From Martinezella tropici (GTDB lineage Bacteria > Pseudomonadota > Alphaproteobacteria > Rhizobiales > Rhizobiaceae): a stretch of 64,000 nt of DNA. Below the pieces are notes generated by a model. That model was not told where the DNA came from, did no database searches, and worked only from the letters and a program-made list of their open reading frames with translations. Below are positions 53,620-61,805 of the stretch, piece after piece (the stretch's first letter is position 1; every line of letters begins with the position of its first letter). The stretch lies in NCBI RefSeq assembly GCF_003287875.1, contig NZ_QMKK01000020.1:164875-228874 (forward strand), given 5' to 3'. The translations under genes and the position numbers were made by a program.

Positions 53620-53650
53620 AAAACCGCTGCACACTTTTCGGGATCATGCT
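53620..53650 (+). repeat. Dispersed repeat B, copy 2
   Basis: CCAAAAACCGCTGCACAC and TTTTCGGGATCATGC, inverted relative to the copy at 35258. It lies upstream of mnmA in a 273-bp gap otherwise without signal. Confidence 0.5.
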
Positions 53651-53784
53651 TCCTGCCGCCGGATGCCATGCAAAAGCGGCGAATTTTCATGCGAGCAATG
53701 GGCTGCACCATTCGCAACCTGCCTAATTCTGGAGGGATATAGAAAGGATCGCTATCCGGCGCAAGGGGGCGGCAAAAGTGCCGA

Positions 53785-54438
53785 TCAACCCTTTGCCTTC
53801 AATTGCCGGATCAGATTGCGGCTGCGCCTCCATACCGTGACCGCCGAACCGATGGCAATGATCCAGAGCGCGATCGTCAAAACCCAGCTGCCGCCGCTCC
53901 ATAGCGCCTCGACAATCGAAAGCAAAGCCGCTGCCGTAGTGACCGCCATGCGATGCTGCTTGGCCATCGGACCGCCGAAATTGCTGGGATTGCCGGCGGC
54001 GCGGCCAAGCTCGCGCACATAGGCGGTCAACACAGCAAAGGCGCCAGCCGCCCAGCCGAGGCCTGGCATCGCAATGCCATAACCGATACCGGCGAAAATG
54101 AGGATATCGGCGATCCGATCCGGAAATTCGTTCCAGAACGGCCCGTCGGCCTCCCCCTTTCCGCCTTCGACTGCCACCATGCCGTCAAGCAGATTGCAGA
54201 GCAGACGCAGCTGGCAGAACAAGGTGGCAAGGATCAGCAGGGCCACTCGCATACCGAGACTATCGGCGGCGCCGGAGAGCCAGAACGAGGCTCCCGCCAG
54301 CGCTGCCATGAGCATGCTCGCCTGTGAGATCCGGTTCGGCGTTACCGAAAGCGCCGTCATGCGCCGCGCCAGCATCTGAGCCCACCGCGTATTTCGGCTC
54401 GCCAGCGGTCGTCTGTCGCCCATCCCCTCGCCTGTCAT
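53785..54438 (-). CDS. CDP-alcohol phosphatidyltransferase family membrane protein
   Basis: 217 residues with about six predicted membrane segments. The signature region reads LLDGMVAVEGGKGEAD then GPFWNEFPDRIADI (~ residues 85-115). The canonical DGxxAR-x8-G-x3-D-x3-D is altered: the Arg is Val, four residues are inserted before the Gly, and one Asp is Asn, but the last two Asp are kept. So it is an unusual subgroup. It would join CDP-diacylglycerol to an alcohol (glycerol phosphate, inositol, serine). Last gene of the operon 53785-56479, with CdsA and PlsC-like upstream. Confidence 0.83.
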   Translation of the reverse strand: MTGEGMGDRRPLASRNTRWAQMLARRMTALSVTPNRISQASMLMAALAGASFWLSGAADSLGMRVALLILATLFCQLRLLCNLLDGMVAVEGGKGEADGPFWNEFPDRIADILIFAGIGYGIAMPGLGWAAGAFAVLTAYVRELGRAAGNPSNFGGPMAKQHRMAVTTAAALLSIVEALWSGGSWVLTIALWIIAIGSAVTVWRRSRNLIRQLKAKG

Positions 54439-54444
54439 CGCCCC

Positions 54445-54846
54445 TCACCTTCCATGACTTCGCAGCCTTCCGCCCGAGATCGAGTAATTATAGATCGCCG
54501 CATAGCTGGAGGAGACCAGCAGAGGCACGGCGATGGTCTTCAGGATCTCCGGCGTGCCGCTCAGCGCATGGATGAGAACCAGGATGGTCGCCGAGCCCAG
54601 GCAGGCAATCAGCGGCGGCGCCCAAAGGCGCAGAAGGCCACTGAATCGCCGCGACAAAGCCTCGACCACGGATTTCAGGAACAGTGTCAGGCAGCCGGAA
54701 AGCACGCCCTGCACGAGGCCCGCAATCAGTGGCCGCGGCATCGGGTGCATGCGATTGGCGAAGACCGCCCAGCCGCCCATGGCGAGAAAGGCGAAAAGCA
54801 CATGCACGATGGTGCTGCCGGCAAGCGCTTTCAGCTTCTCGCTCAT
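54445..54846 (-). CDS. Small membrane protein, 133 residues
   Basis: From the ATG overlapping the cdsA-like stop (ATGA). Four predicted membrane segments: VHVLFAFLAMGGWAVFA, LIAGLVQGVLSGCLTLFL, LIACLGSATILVLIHAL and IAVPLLVSSSYAAIYNYS. No known domain. Its stop lies 6 bp before the phosphatidyltransferase start, so it sits inside a phospholipid-type operon between the CDP-DAG synthase and the transferase. Possible helper subunit; not recognised. Confidence 0.75.
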   Translation of the reverse strand: MSEKLKALAGSTIVHVLFAFLAMGGWAVFANRMHPMPRPLIAGLVQGVLSGCLTLFLKSVVEALSRRFSGLLRLWAPPLIACLGSATILVLIHALSGTPEILKTIAVPLLVSSSYAAIYNYSISGGRLRSHGR

Positions 54847-55793
54847 GACAGCGACCACCAGAAGCGCACGAGGTGGAAGAAGATCGGCGCGGAGAAGACG
54901 ACCGAGTCCAGCCGGTCGATCAGCCCACCATGCCCTTCGATCAGATGCCCCCAATCCTTGACGCCGCGATCCCGTTTGATCGCCGACATCACGAGACCAC
55001 CGAAGAAGCCCATGATGGTGATGATGAAGGCGAGCAGCCCGGCCTGCAGCGGCGTGAACGGCGTCACCCACCAGAGCGCCGCGCCGATCAAGGAAGCGCT
55101 GATGACACCGCCCACGAAGCCTTCCACCGTCTTCGATGGAGACAGCCGTGGCGCGATCTTCGTTTTCCCGAACAACTTGCCCCAGACATATTGCAGGACA
55201 TCGCTGAGCTGCACGACGATCACCAGGAAGGCGATCAGCAGCACGTTGCGGCCCTCGTAGCCGGGAATATGCAGCGTCAGCAGCGCCGGCACATGCGAGG
55301 CGCAGAAGACGCAGATCATCAGCGCCCATTGCACTTCGGCGATGCGCACCAGAAACCGCTCGGTATCGCCGCGCAGCACTGCGATAATCGGCATGAAGAG
55401 GAAGGCGTAGACGGGAATGAAGATCGAATAGATGCCGTATTGCTCGGCCCAGAGCAGGTAATATTGCACCGGCAAGGCGACGAAGAAGGCGGCGGCAAGC
55501 GCCCAATGATCCGCCCGCTTCGTGTTGATCAGCGTCACGAATTCGCGCAGTGCCGCAAAGGAGCAGAAGGCGAACAGCAGGATGACGCCGGCACGCCCGG
55601 CAATGAAGGCGATGCCGATCAGCACCACCATCACCCACCAGGCCTTGATGCGCGCATTCAGGTTTTCGATCGCCGCATTCGATCCGTCGGGCGAAAGGCG
55701 CCGTTCCAGCACATAGCCGATAACGGAGGCGACGATCAGGACGCCGAAAATGCCAAGAACGAGGTGGATCAGATCGGCACTTGCCGCACTCAT
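54843..55793 (-). CDS. CdsA-like phosphatidate cytidylyltransferase
   Basis: 316 residues, eight or more membrane segments. The C-terminal signature is SAIKRDRGVKDWGHLIEGHGGLIDRLDSV in parts (~ 265-295), with the conserved S-x-x-K-R-x-x-x-x-K-D and HGG...DR-x-D. It converts phosphatidate plus CTP to CDP-diacylglycerol. It starts 4 bp overlapping the PlsC-like gene. Because a housekeeping cdsA is normally elsewhere (with uppS/dxr), this is probably a second, specialised copy (inference). Confidence 0.88.
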   Translation of the reverse strand: MSAASADLIHLVLGIFGVLIVASVIGYVLERRLSPDGSNAAIENLNARIKAWWVMVVLIGIAFIAGRAGVILLFAFCSFAALREFVTLINTKRADHWALAAAFFVALPVQYYLLWAEQYGIYSIFIPVYAFLFMPIIAVLRGDTERFLVRIAEVQWALMICVFCASHVPALLTLHIPGYEGRNVLLIAFLVIVVQLSDVLQYVWGKLFGKTKIAPRLSPSKTVEGFVGGVISASLIGAALWWVTPFTPLQAGLLAFIITIMGFFGGLVMSAIKRDRGVKDWGHLIEGHGGLIDRLDSVVFSAPIFFHLVRFWWSLS

Positions 55794-56479
55794 GTTCTGT
55801 CTCCCGCCCGCTTGGGCGCCAGCGCCAGTAGCGCCGCTTCGGCTCTTGCCAGGAACTCCGCCTTCTCCTCGGTGTCGCCGATATGCAACGCCTCGCCGAA
55901 GGTGACGGTGCAGATCAGCGGAATGGGCACGAACTCGCCCTTGGGCATGACGCGATTGAGGTTATCGATCCAGACGGGCACGAGATCGATATCAGGGCGA
56001 GCGTGGGCAAGATGGAAAAGCCCGCTCTTGAAAGGCTGCAGCGGCTGATCAGTCAGATTGCGGGTGCCTTCCGGAAAGAGGATAAGCGAGGAACCGGCAT
56101 CGAGCGCCTGCGTCATCTGCGTGACCGGATCTTCCTTGCGCGCCTCCCGATCCCGCTCGATCAGCACGGCATTGAAAACATCCCGGCCGATGAAGCTGTT
56201 CAGCGGCGATTTCAGCCAGTAGTCCGCGCCAGCCACCGGGCGGACGCGTCGGCGCAGACGCGGCGGCAGGACAGTCCAGATCAGGATGAAATCGCCATGG
56301 CTGGAGTGATTGGCGAAATAGACGCAGCGGCGGGTTTGCATGCCGCTCTCGGGCCAGATCGCCCGAACGGCGGTGATGGCGCGCGCAAAGAGCACGATCG
56401 CCACCGAGGCCGGCTTCGCCAGCCACTCGATCGGCGTGCCCATTCCTTCCCCGAGAATGTTCTTCCGCAAAGCCTCCAT
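55790..56479 (-). CDS. PlsC-like lysophospholipid acyltransferase
   Basis: 229 residues from ATG; a longer start (TTG or GTG around 56524-56539) with up to 20 more residues is possible. Acyltransferase motifs: NHSSHGDFI (HxxxxD form, ~ residue 57), LIERDREARK, FPEGTRNLTDQPL (~135) and VPVWIDN (~170). It acylates lysophosphatidate to phosphatidate or a related lysolipid. First gene of an operon with CdsA-like, small membrane protein and CDP-alcohol transferase, forming a path from lyso-phosphatidate to a phospholipid head-group. Confidence 0.86.
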   Translation of the reverse strand: MEALRKNILGEGMGTPIEWLAKPASVAIVLFARAITAVRAIWPESGMQTRRCVYFANHSSHGDFILIWTVLPPRLRRRVRPVAGADYWLKSPLNSFIGRDVFNAVLIERDREARKEDPVTQMTQALDAGSSLILFPEGTRNLTDQPLQPFKSGLFHLAHARPDIDLVPVWIDNLNRVMPKGEFVPIPLICTVTFGEALHIGDTEEKAEFLARAEAALLALAPKRAGDRT

Positions 56480-56556
56480 GACATAGAGATAGGCGCGTTT
56501 CCTCGCCCCCGATAGTCTACGCACCGGGCTTATCCACAACCCTCACAACCATAAAG

Positions 56557-56590
56557 AAAGCCCGGCGCAACTCGTATCGCGCCGGGCTTT
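56557..56590 (-). terminator. Terminator after serA
   Basis: Read leftward: AAAGCCCGGCGC (from 56590) pairs fully with GCGCCGGGCTTT (to 56557), a 12-bp stem, then CTTTATGG. It lies 62 bp past the serA stop. Confidence 0.85.
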
Positions 56591-56651
56591 CGGATTGGCT
56601 CTTGGGAGGAGCGAATTCTATAGCTGCCGCCCCTCTTCAGGGCGGGCAGGC

Positions 56652-58247
56652 TCAGTCGACGTTGAACACCAGCGGCTTTGCCTGACGGATCGCCTGATGC
56701 GCCGTCAACTTGCCAAGCACCTCATCACTGATCGGACCGTCGACATACAGAAGCGCGATGGCATCACCGCCCTGCTTGTCGCGGCCGAGCTGGAAGTTGG
56801 CGATATTGACGCCGGCGGAGCCGAGCGTCGTGCCGATGAAGCCGATCATGCCGGGAACGTCGGTATTGGCGATATAGACCATGTGGTTGCCGACATCGGC
56901 ATCGAGGTTGATGCCCTTGATCTGGATGAAGCGCGGCTTGCCGTCCGAGAAGACGGTACCAGCAACCGAGCGCGTCATGCTGTCGGTGGTAACGGTCAAC
57001 TTGATATACCCGTCATAGACACCGGTCTTGTCGCGCTTGACTTCGGCCAGCACGATGCCCTTTTCCTTGATCATGATCGGGGCCGAAACCATGTTGACGT
57101 CAGCAACCTGATTACGGATCAGGCCGGCGAGCAGCGCGCTGGTCAGGGCCTTGGTGTTCATGTTGGCCGTGACGCCATCATAGAGGATCTCGATTTCCTT
57201 GATCGGATCTTCCGTGACCTGACCGACAAAGGCGCCGAGAACATCGGCAAGCTTGATGAACGGTTTCAGGATCGGCGCTTCCTCAGCGGTGATCGAGGGC
57301 ATGTTGATGGCGTTCGAGACGGCGCCCTTGACGAGGTAGTCCGCCATCTGCTCGGCGACCTGAAGAGCGACGTTTTCCTGCGCTTCCGTCGTGGAGGCAC
57401 CGAGATGCGGCGTGCAGACGACGTTCGGCAGGCCGAAGAGCGGGCTTTCCTTGGCGGGCTCGACTTCGAACACGTCGAAGGCGGCGCCGGCGACATGGCC
57501 TGATTTGATGGCGGCAGCAAGAGCCGCTTCATCAACGAGACCGCCGCGAGCGCAGTTGATGATGCGCACGCCCCGCTTCATCTTGGCAATCGCGGAGGCG
57601 TCGATGATGTTGCGGGTCTTGTCGGTCAGCGGCACATGCAGCGTGATGAAGTCGGCGCCGGCGAAGAGTTCATCGAGCTCGACCTTGGTAACGCCCATTT
57701 CCTCGGCGCGCTCCTTCGACAGGAAGGGGTCGTAGGCCAGGACATGCATCTTCAGGCCAAGGGCGCGGGCAATCACGATGGAACCGATGTTGCCGGCGCC
57801 GATGATGCCGAGCGTCTTGCCGGTGATTTCGACACCCATGAACTTCGACTTTTCCCACTTGCCGGCCTGGGTCGAGGCATCGGCAGCCGGAAGCTGGCGG
57901 GCAACGGCAAACATCAGCGCGATGGCGTGTTCGGCGGTCGTGATCGAATTGCCGAACGGCGTGTTCATGACGATGATACCGCGGCGCGAGGCGGCCGGAA
58001 TATCGACATTGTCGACGCCGATGCCGGCGCGGCCGACGACCTTGAGGTTCTTCGCCGCTTCGATGATCTTCTCCGTCACCTTGGTGGCAGAACGGATGGC
58101 AAGACCATCGTAATTGCCGATGATTTCGAACAGCCGGTCCTTGTCCTTGCCAAGTTGCGGCTGGAAATCGACTTCGACGCCGCGATCGCGGAAGATCTGA
58201 ACGGCGGTTTCCGACAATTCATCGGATACGAGAACGCGAGGTGCCAT
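56652..58247 (-). CDS. serA: D-3-phosphoglycerate dehydrogenase
   Basis: 531 residues, the long SerA form with a C-terminal ACT/ASB domain. NAD motif LGIIGAGNIGSIVIARAL (~145), catalytic Arg/Glu/His in NCARGGLVDE (~ 235), FEVEPAKESPL and CTPHLGAST (~285). The ASB domain occupies about 315-450 and the ACT domain ends ...LTAHQAIRQAKPLVFNVD. It makes 3-phosphohydroxypyruvate for serine. Downstream of serC in a single transcript. Confidence 0.95.
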   Translation of the reverse strand: MAPRVLVSDELSETAVQIFRDRGVEVDFQPQLGKDKDRLFEIIGNYDGLAIRSATKVTEKIIEAAKNLKVVGRAGIGVDNVDIPAASRRGIIVMNTPFGNSITTAEHAIALMFAVARQLPAADASTQAGKWEKSKFMGVEITGKTLGIIGAGNIGSIVIARALGLKMHVLAYDPFLSKERAEEMGVTKVELDELFAGADFITLHVPLTDKTRNIIDASAIAKMKRGVRIINCARGGLVDEAALAAAIKSGHVAGAAFDVFEVEPAKESPLFGLPNVVCTPHLGASTTEAQENVALQVAEQMADYLVKGAVSNAINMPSITAEEAPILKPFIKLADVLGAFVGQVTEDPIKEIEILYDGVTANMNTKALTSALLAGLIRNQVADVNMVSAPIMIKEKGIVLAEVKRDKTGVYDGYIKLTVTTDSMTRSVAGTVFSDGKPRFIQIKGINLDADVGNHMVYIANTDVPGMIGFIGTTLGSAGVNIANFQLGRDKQGGDAIALLYVDGPISDEVLGKLTAHQAIRQAKPLVFNVD

Positions 58248-58284
58248 GGAGGCCTCCTGAAAAGTCAGCTAAGACGAGCAATCC

Positions 58285-58332
58285 CACGAAATGCGAACGG
58301 TTTTCCGGTCGGAATTGCATGAAAACAATGAG
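58285..58332 (+). repeat. Dispersed repeat A, copy 3
   Basis: CGAAATGCGAACGG, TTTTCCGGTCGGAATTGCA and TGAAAACAATG, in the serC-serA gap. Two bases of the symmetrical centre differ from copies 1 and 2. Confidence 0.65.
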
Positions 58333-58346
58333 AATTCGGAATGCTG

Positions 58347-58370
58347 GGCTCCGCCTGTCGGGGCGGAGCC
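58347..58370 (-). repeat. Hairpin in the serC-serA gap
   Basis: GGCTCCGCC (58347-58355) and GGCGGAGCC (58362-58370), a perfect 9-bp stem with a 6-base loop. No T tract on the minus strand (CAGCATTCC follows), so it is likelier to protect or process the serC-serA mRNA than to end it. Confidence 0.5.
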
Positions 58371-58386
58371 ATAAACGCTTCAAACC

Positions 58387-59565
58387 TCAGGCAGCAGCCT
58401 GGGAGAGCGTCGCTTTCTGCGTTTCGAAAGCCCAGGCGAGCCAGGGCATCAGCTTCTGCATGTCGGAAGCCTCAATCGTTGCACCGGCCCAGATGCGCAG
58501 GCCCGAGGGCGCGTCGCGGTAATGGCCGACGTCATAGGCGACGCCTTCCTTCTCAAGGAGCGCAACCAGGCCCTTGGCAAAATTCGCCTGACCATCGGCA
58601 TCGAGAGCGACGACATCCTTGTCGACGATCTTCAGGCATACGGAGGTGTTGGATGCCGTCTCGGCCTTGACGGCGAGATTGGCGATCCAGTCGTTGGCGG
58701 CAACGAAGTCGTGGATGACCTTGGCATTGGCATCGGCGCGACCGATCAGTGCTTTCAAGCCGCCGAGATCCTTAGCCCAGAGGAGAGCGTCGATATAGTC
58801 TTCGACGCAGAGCATCGAAGGCGTATTGATCGTCTCGCCGGTGAAGATGCCTTCGATCAGCTTGCCGCCGCTGGTCATGCGGAAGATCTTAGGCAGCGGC
58901 CAAGCCGGCTGATAGGTCGTCAGGCGCTCGACAGCGCGCGGCGACAGAATGATGACGCCATGTGCGCCCTCGCCGCCGAGAACCTTCTGCCAGGAGAAGG
59001 TGACGACGTCGAGCTTGGCAAAATCGAGGTTCTGGGCAAAGGCCGCCGAGGTGGCGTCGCAGATCGTCAGGCCCTTGCGGTCGGCCGGGATGAAATCGCC
59101 GTTCGGAACGCGGACGCCCGAGGTGGTGCCGTTCCAGGTGAAGACCACGTCGCGATCGAAATCGACAGCGGAAAGATCGGGCAGCTCGCCGTAGCCGGCT
59201 TCGAGCTTGCGGACGTCCTTGAGCTTCAGCTGCTTGACGACGTCGGTAACCCAGCCGGCGCCGAAGCTTTCCCAGGCGAGCATGTCGACACCGCGTTCGC
59301 CGAGCAGCGACCAGAGCGCCATCTCGACGGCGCCGGTGTCGGAAGCCGGAACGATGCCGATGCGGTAATCCGCGGGCACTTCCAGAATTTCGCGAGTAAG
59401 ATCGATGGCCTGCTTCAGCTTTGCCTTGCCGACCTTCGCGCGGTGCGAACGGCCGAGAGCCGCGTCGGAAAGAGCGTTAAGCGTCCAACCGGGACGCTTC
59501 GAGCATGGACCAGAAGAAAAATGGGTATTATTCGGACGGATGTCCGGCTTGGCGAGCTTAGTCAT
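58387..59565 (-). CDS. serC: Phosphoserine transaminase
   Basis: 392 residues of the alphaproteobacterial/methanogen-like SerC branch: [16 protein letters not shown] near the N-terminus, [18 protein letters not shown] (~70), [13 protein letters not shown] (~ 170, Asp for PLP), and [14 protein letters not shown] with the Schiff-base Lys (~ 195). It converts 3-phosphohydroxypyruvate and glutamate to phosphoserine. Preceded by a serC-leader-type hairpin; followed by serA. Confidence 0.93.
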   Translation of the reverse strand: MTKLAKPDIRPNNTHFSSGPCSKRPGWTLNALSDAALGRSHRAKVGKAKLKQAIDLTREILEVPADYRIGIVPASDTGAVEMALWSLLGERGVDMLAWESFGAGWVTDVVKQLKLKDVRKLEAGYGELPDLSAVDFDRDVVFTWNGTTSGVRVPNGDFIPADRKGLTICDATSAAFAQNLDFAKLDVVTFSWQKVLGGEGAHGVIILSPRAVERLTTYQPAWPLPKIFRMTSGGKLIEGIFTGETINTPSMLCVEDYIDALLWAKDLGGLKALIGRADANAKVIHDFVAANDWIANLAVKAETASNTSVCLKIVDKDVVALDADGQANFAKGLVALLEKEGVAYDVGHYRDAPSGLRIWAGATIEASDMQKLMPWLAWAFETQKATLSQAAA

Positions 59566-59569
59566 GATG

Positions 59570-59635
59570 CTATCCTCTCAGATAGAAAGCTCCTCGTTGG
59601 GGAGGAGTGTCCCGCCGCCGGGTATATTGAAAGCC
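59570..59635 (-). ncRNA. serC leader motif (putative cis-regulatory RNA)
   Basis: On the minus strand the serC leader contains CTCCTC (59607-59602), loop CCCAAC, GAGGAG (59595-59590), then CTTTCTATCTGAGAGGATA up to the start. A conserved leader called the serC motif is known upstream of serC-serA operons in alphaproteobacteria; position and simple-hairpin form agree, but I cannot run the covariance model. Confidence 0.5.
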
Positions 59636-59829
59636 AAGCGCCGGCGCAATAGTAAAATTTGCGGATGGCGCTCGATCACAAAGTCGTGCGAAAAGTTTGA
59701 AGGTGCGTAAGTTACGCACAATGAAATTCAGCCAAATTTGGCCACACAAAAACTGGTTTTTTCGCCGAAGCACAATCATATAGGGTTTGGCGTCCCTGGT
59801 CGCGCCGGTAGAAATGACAAATGTGTCCA

Positions 59830-60615
59830 ATGTCTCTAACTGCGCTTATTGAAAGCTCTCCCATACCCGCACAGATCGTGCCGGTCTATCTGATCAATAT
59901 AGACCGAGCGGCGGAGAGATTGGCGGAGATCCGACGACAGAGCGATGAATTCGGTTTCCGCTTCGAACGCATCGACGGCATCGACGGCGCCCTCATCCCA
60001 CGTGACCAATGGGTCGACGTGGATCACGATCGCTTCCAGCGCCGGCACGGCCGGACCATCCTTCCAGGTGAATATGGCTGCTATCGCAGCCATTTGCAGG
60101 CACTACGCCAGTTTCTTGCGAGCGATGACTCGATGGCCGTCATCATTGAGGACGATGTCGCGCTGGATGCCGATTTCCTAGCGCGCGCCATGGCCGCCAA
60201 GGATGCAGCGCCGACGGCCGACCTCATCAAGCTTGTGAACCACCGCTGGAATGGCTTCCGTGCCATGATGCGCAGCAGGAAGGGAGACATCGTCGGCCGT
60301 TGTCTTTTCGGCCCGCAGGGTTCGACGGCTTGCTATCTCGTCACGCGCCACGGTGCCGAAAGAATCGTCAAATCGCTGGCGGTCATGTCGCTGCCTTGGG
60401 ATGTGGCGGTGGAGCGTGGCTGGGACATGCAGATCTCGATCTTCAGCACGCGCACCAATATCGCCGGCTTCAGCCGGTTGCAGCGCACCACCATGATCGG
60501 CTGGCGCCGCGATTATCGCGCCGCCAAGGCCTCGGCGTGGCGGCGCATACCCGCCCATATCTTCCGAACCTTGGACTTCTTTCGCCGCATCAACTACGTG
60601 TTGACGATGCCATAG
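59830..60615 (+). CDS. Glycosyltransferase family 25 protein (LPS/LOS type)
   Basis: 261 residues (an ATG 9 bp upstream would add three). VYLINIDRAAERLAEIRRQ near the N-terminus, RIDGIDG, GEYGCYRSHLQALRQFL (~80-95) and VIIEDDVALDADFL with the DxD-like EDD (~ 105) are typical of family 25 galactosyltransferases. The C-terminus lacks a membrane segment. It probably adds a sugar to lipo-oligosaccharide. It stands alone, next to outer-membrane protein genes. Confidence 0.88.
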   Translation: MSLTALIESSPIPAQIVPVYLINIDRAAERLAEIRRQSDEFGFRFERIDGIDGALIPRDQWVDVDHDRFQRRHGRTILPGEYGCYRSHLQALRQFLASDDSMAVIIEDDVALDADFLARAMAAKDAAPTADLIKLVNHRWNGFRAMMRSRKGDIVGRCLFGPQGSTACYLVTRHGAERIVKSLAVMSLPWDVAVERGWDMQISIFSTRTNIAGFSRLQRTTMIGWRRDYRAAKASAWRRIPAHIFRTLDFFRRINYVLTMP

Positions 60616-60621
60616 GGCAAC

Positions 60622-60675
60622 GCCAGGAAGAGTGCGTAGCGACTTTCCGTGTGGAATTGCGAGAAAAACTGGAGC
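60622..60675 (+). repeat. Dispersed repeat A, copy 4
   Basis: CCAGGAAGAGTGCGTAGCG, ACTTTCCGTGTGGAATTGCG and AGAAAAACTGGAG: most diverged copy. It lies between the glycosyltransferase and the porin-like gene, which converge. Confidence 0.6.
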
Positions 60676-60717
60676 GGCTCAGAGCTTCCTTGAAAGCCAA
60701 ACCGCTGCGCCTCGAAC

Positions 60718-61563
60718 CTACCAGGTGGTGATCCTGAGGCCGATGCGGATTTCGTGGCGCGAAAGCGCGCCGTCGCGGCCCATGGTGCCGCCGGCACCCG
60801 CGACCGAATCGGCGGCGGAATAGCCGAACATGTCTCCGCCGGCGACGTGGGAGAAGCGATAGCCAAGATCGACCTTGATGTTCGGCGCAACCTCATAGGC
60901 GACGCCTGCCATCAGCGCATAGGTCATGCGCCAGTCGCTGTCGCCCGGATAACGTGTGCTGACCGAAGCTGCGCCACCACAGCCGGAAGCACCATCCACG
61001 CAGGAACCGATGCCATTGACGCTGCTCCACGAGACGCGCGTCGCGCCTAGACCCGCGCCGACATAGGGTGTAAAGCCCGCAAGTGTTCCGAGATCGACAT
61101 AGCCATTGACCATCAGGCTGCCGGCCCTGAAGGAGGAATGTGCCTTTGTGGAGCAACCGGTACCGGCCGATCCGCCGGAACAGGGCGAATTGCTGGAGAC
61201 GCGGCCGTCGAAATCGCCACTGAAGAAATCCCCCGTGACATCGGCGCGAAACAGGTCGTTGAATTGATAGCCGACACCCAGGCCGCCGGAAAAGTCGCCG
61301 CCGAAGCGGCTGGAATCGAAACGGCTCGAACTGTAATCGCCACCGGCCGGATCATAAGCATGGAACGTCGTGTCGTTGCGGCTGGCATTGACTGCATAGC
61401 CGATATCACCGCGGACATACCATCCCTTCGCATCCTTGACGCTGACCTCGGGGACGCTGACTTCAGGCACCTTGATTTCCGGCGGCGTATCGCCCGCAAG
61501 AGCAACGCCCGCCGATGCGCCTGCCATCGCTGCGGCCAGCGCCAAAGCGTCAAAACGGATCAT
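60718..61563 (-). CDS. Outer-membrane beta-barrel protein (Omp25/31-like), paralogue 1
   Basis: 281 residues from the ATG giving a clear signal peptide, MIRFDALALAAAMAGASAG with cleavage near ALAG. The mature start has two short VSVPEV/VSVKD repeats, then GWYVRGDIGYAVNASRND and alternating aromatic strands, GVGYQFNDLFRADVTGDFF, and a last strand RHEIRIGLRITTW ending in Trp. Eight strands are probable. It has internal Ser/Gly-rich loops with two Cys pairs (NSPCSGG, GSCVDGASGCGG). Paralogue of the next gene. Confidence 0.88.
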   Translation of the reverse strand: MIRFDALALAAAMAGASAGVALAGDTPPEIKVPEVSVPEVSVKDAKGWYVRGDIGYAVNASRNDTTFHAYDPAGGDYSSSRFDSSRFGGDFSGGLGVGYQFNDLFRADVTGDFFSGDFDGRVSSNSPCSGGSAGTGCSTKAHSSFRAGSLMVNGYVDLGTLAGFTPYVGAGLGATRVSWSSVNGIGSCVDGASGCGGAASVSTRYPGDSDWRMTYALMAGVAYEVAPNIKVDLGYRFSHVAGGDMFGYSAADSVAGAGGTMGRDGALSRHEIRIGLRITTW

Positions 61564-61751
61564 TACCCCTCGCCTTCCATCCTCGGGCGAATGCCCGCGC
61601 GTCGAATCGGTCGGCCTTTGCTTCCCTGCGAGCCCGTCAGAGAAGAAACTCTGCGGGAAAGCCGCCATTCTGATTTCATTAACCATAGGGAATTCATGGT
61701 TAATGAAGCTTTAAAGCACGGAAGAATTGCTTAACGGGGGAGAGAAAAGAC

Positions 61752-61783
61752 AAAAGCCGTCCGGAGGAAACCGGACGGCTTTT
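61752..61783 (-). terminator. Terminator after paralogue 2
   Basis: Read leftward: AAAAGCCGTCCGG and CCGGACGGCTTTT, a perfect 13-bp stem with 6-base loop, then GTCTTTTCTC. It follows the stop codon at 61806 by about 20 bp. Confidence 0.85.
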
Positions 61784-61805
61784 CAATGGCTTGCGTGAGT
61801 TACGC

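Noticed and set aside
54873..56048. 391-codon frame antisense to cdsA-like and plsC-like genes
   Set aside because: Overlaps two conserved membrane enzymes; composition is that of a complement of hydrophobic codons.
58522..59652. 376-codon frame antisense to serC
   Set aside because: serC is unambiguous; no ribosome site or domain on the other strand.
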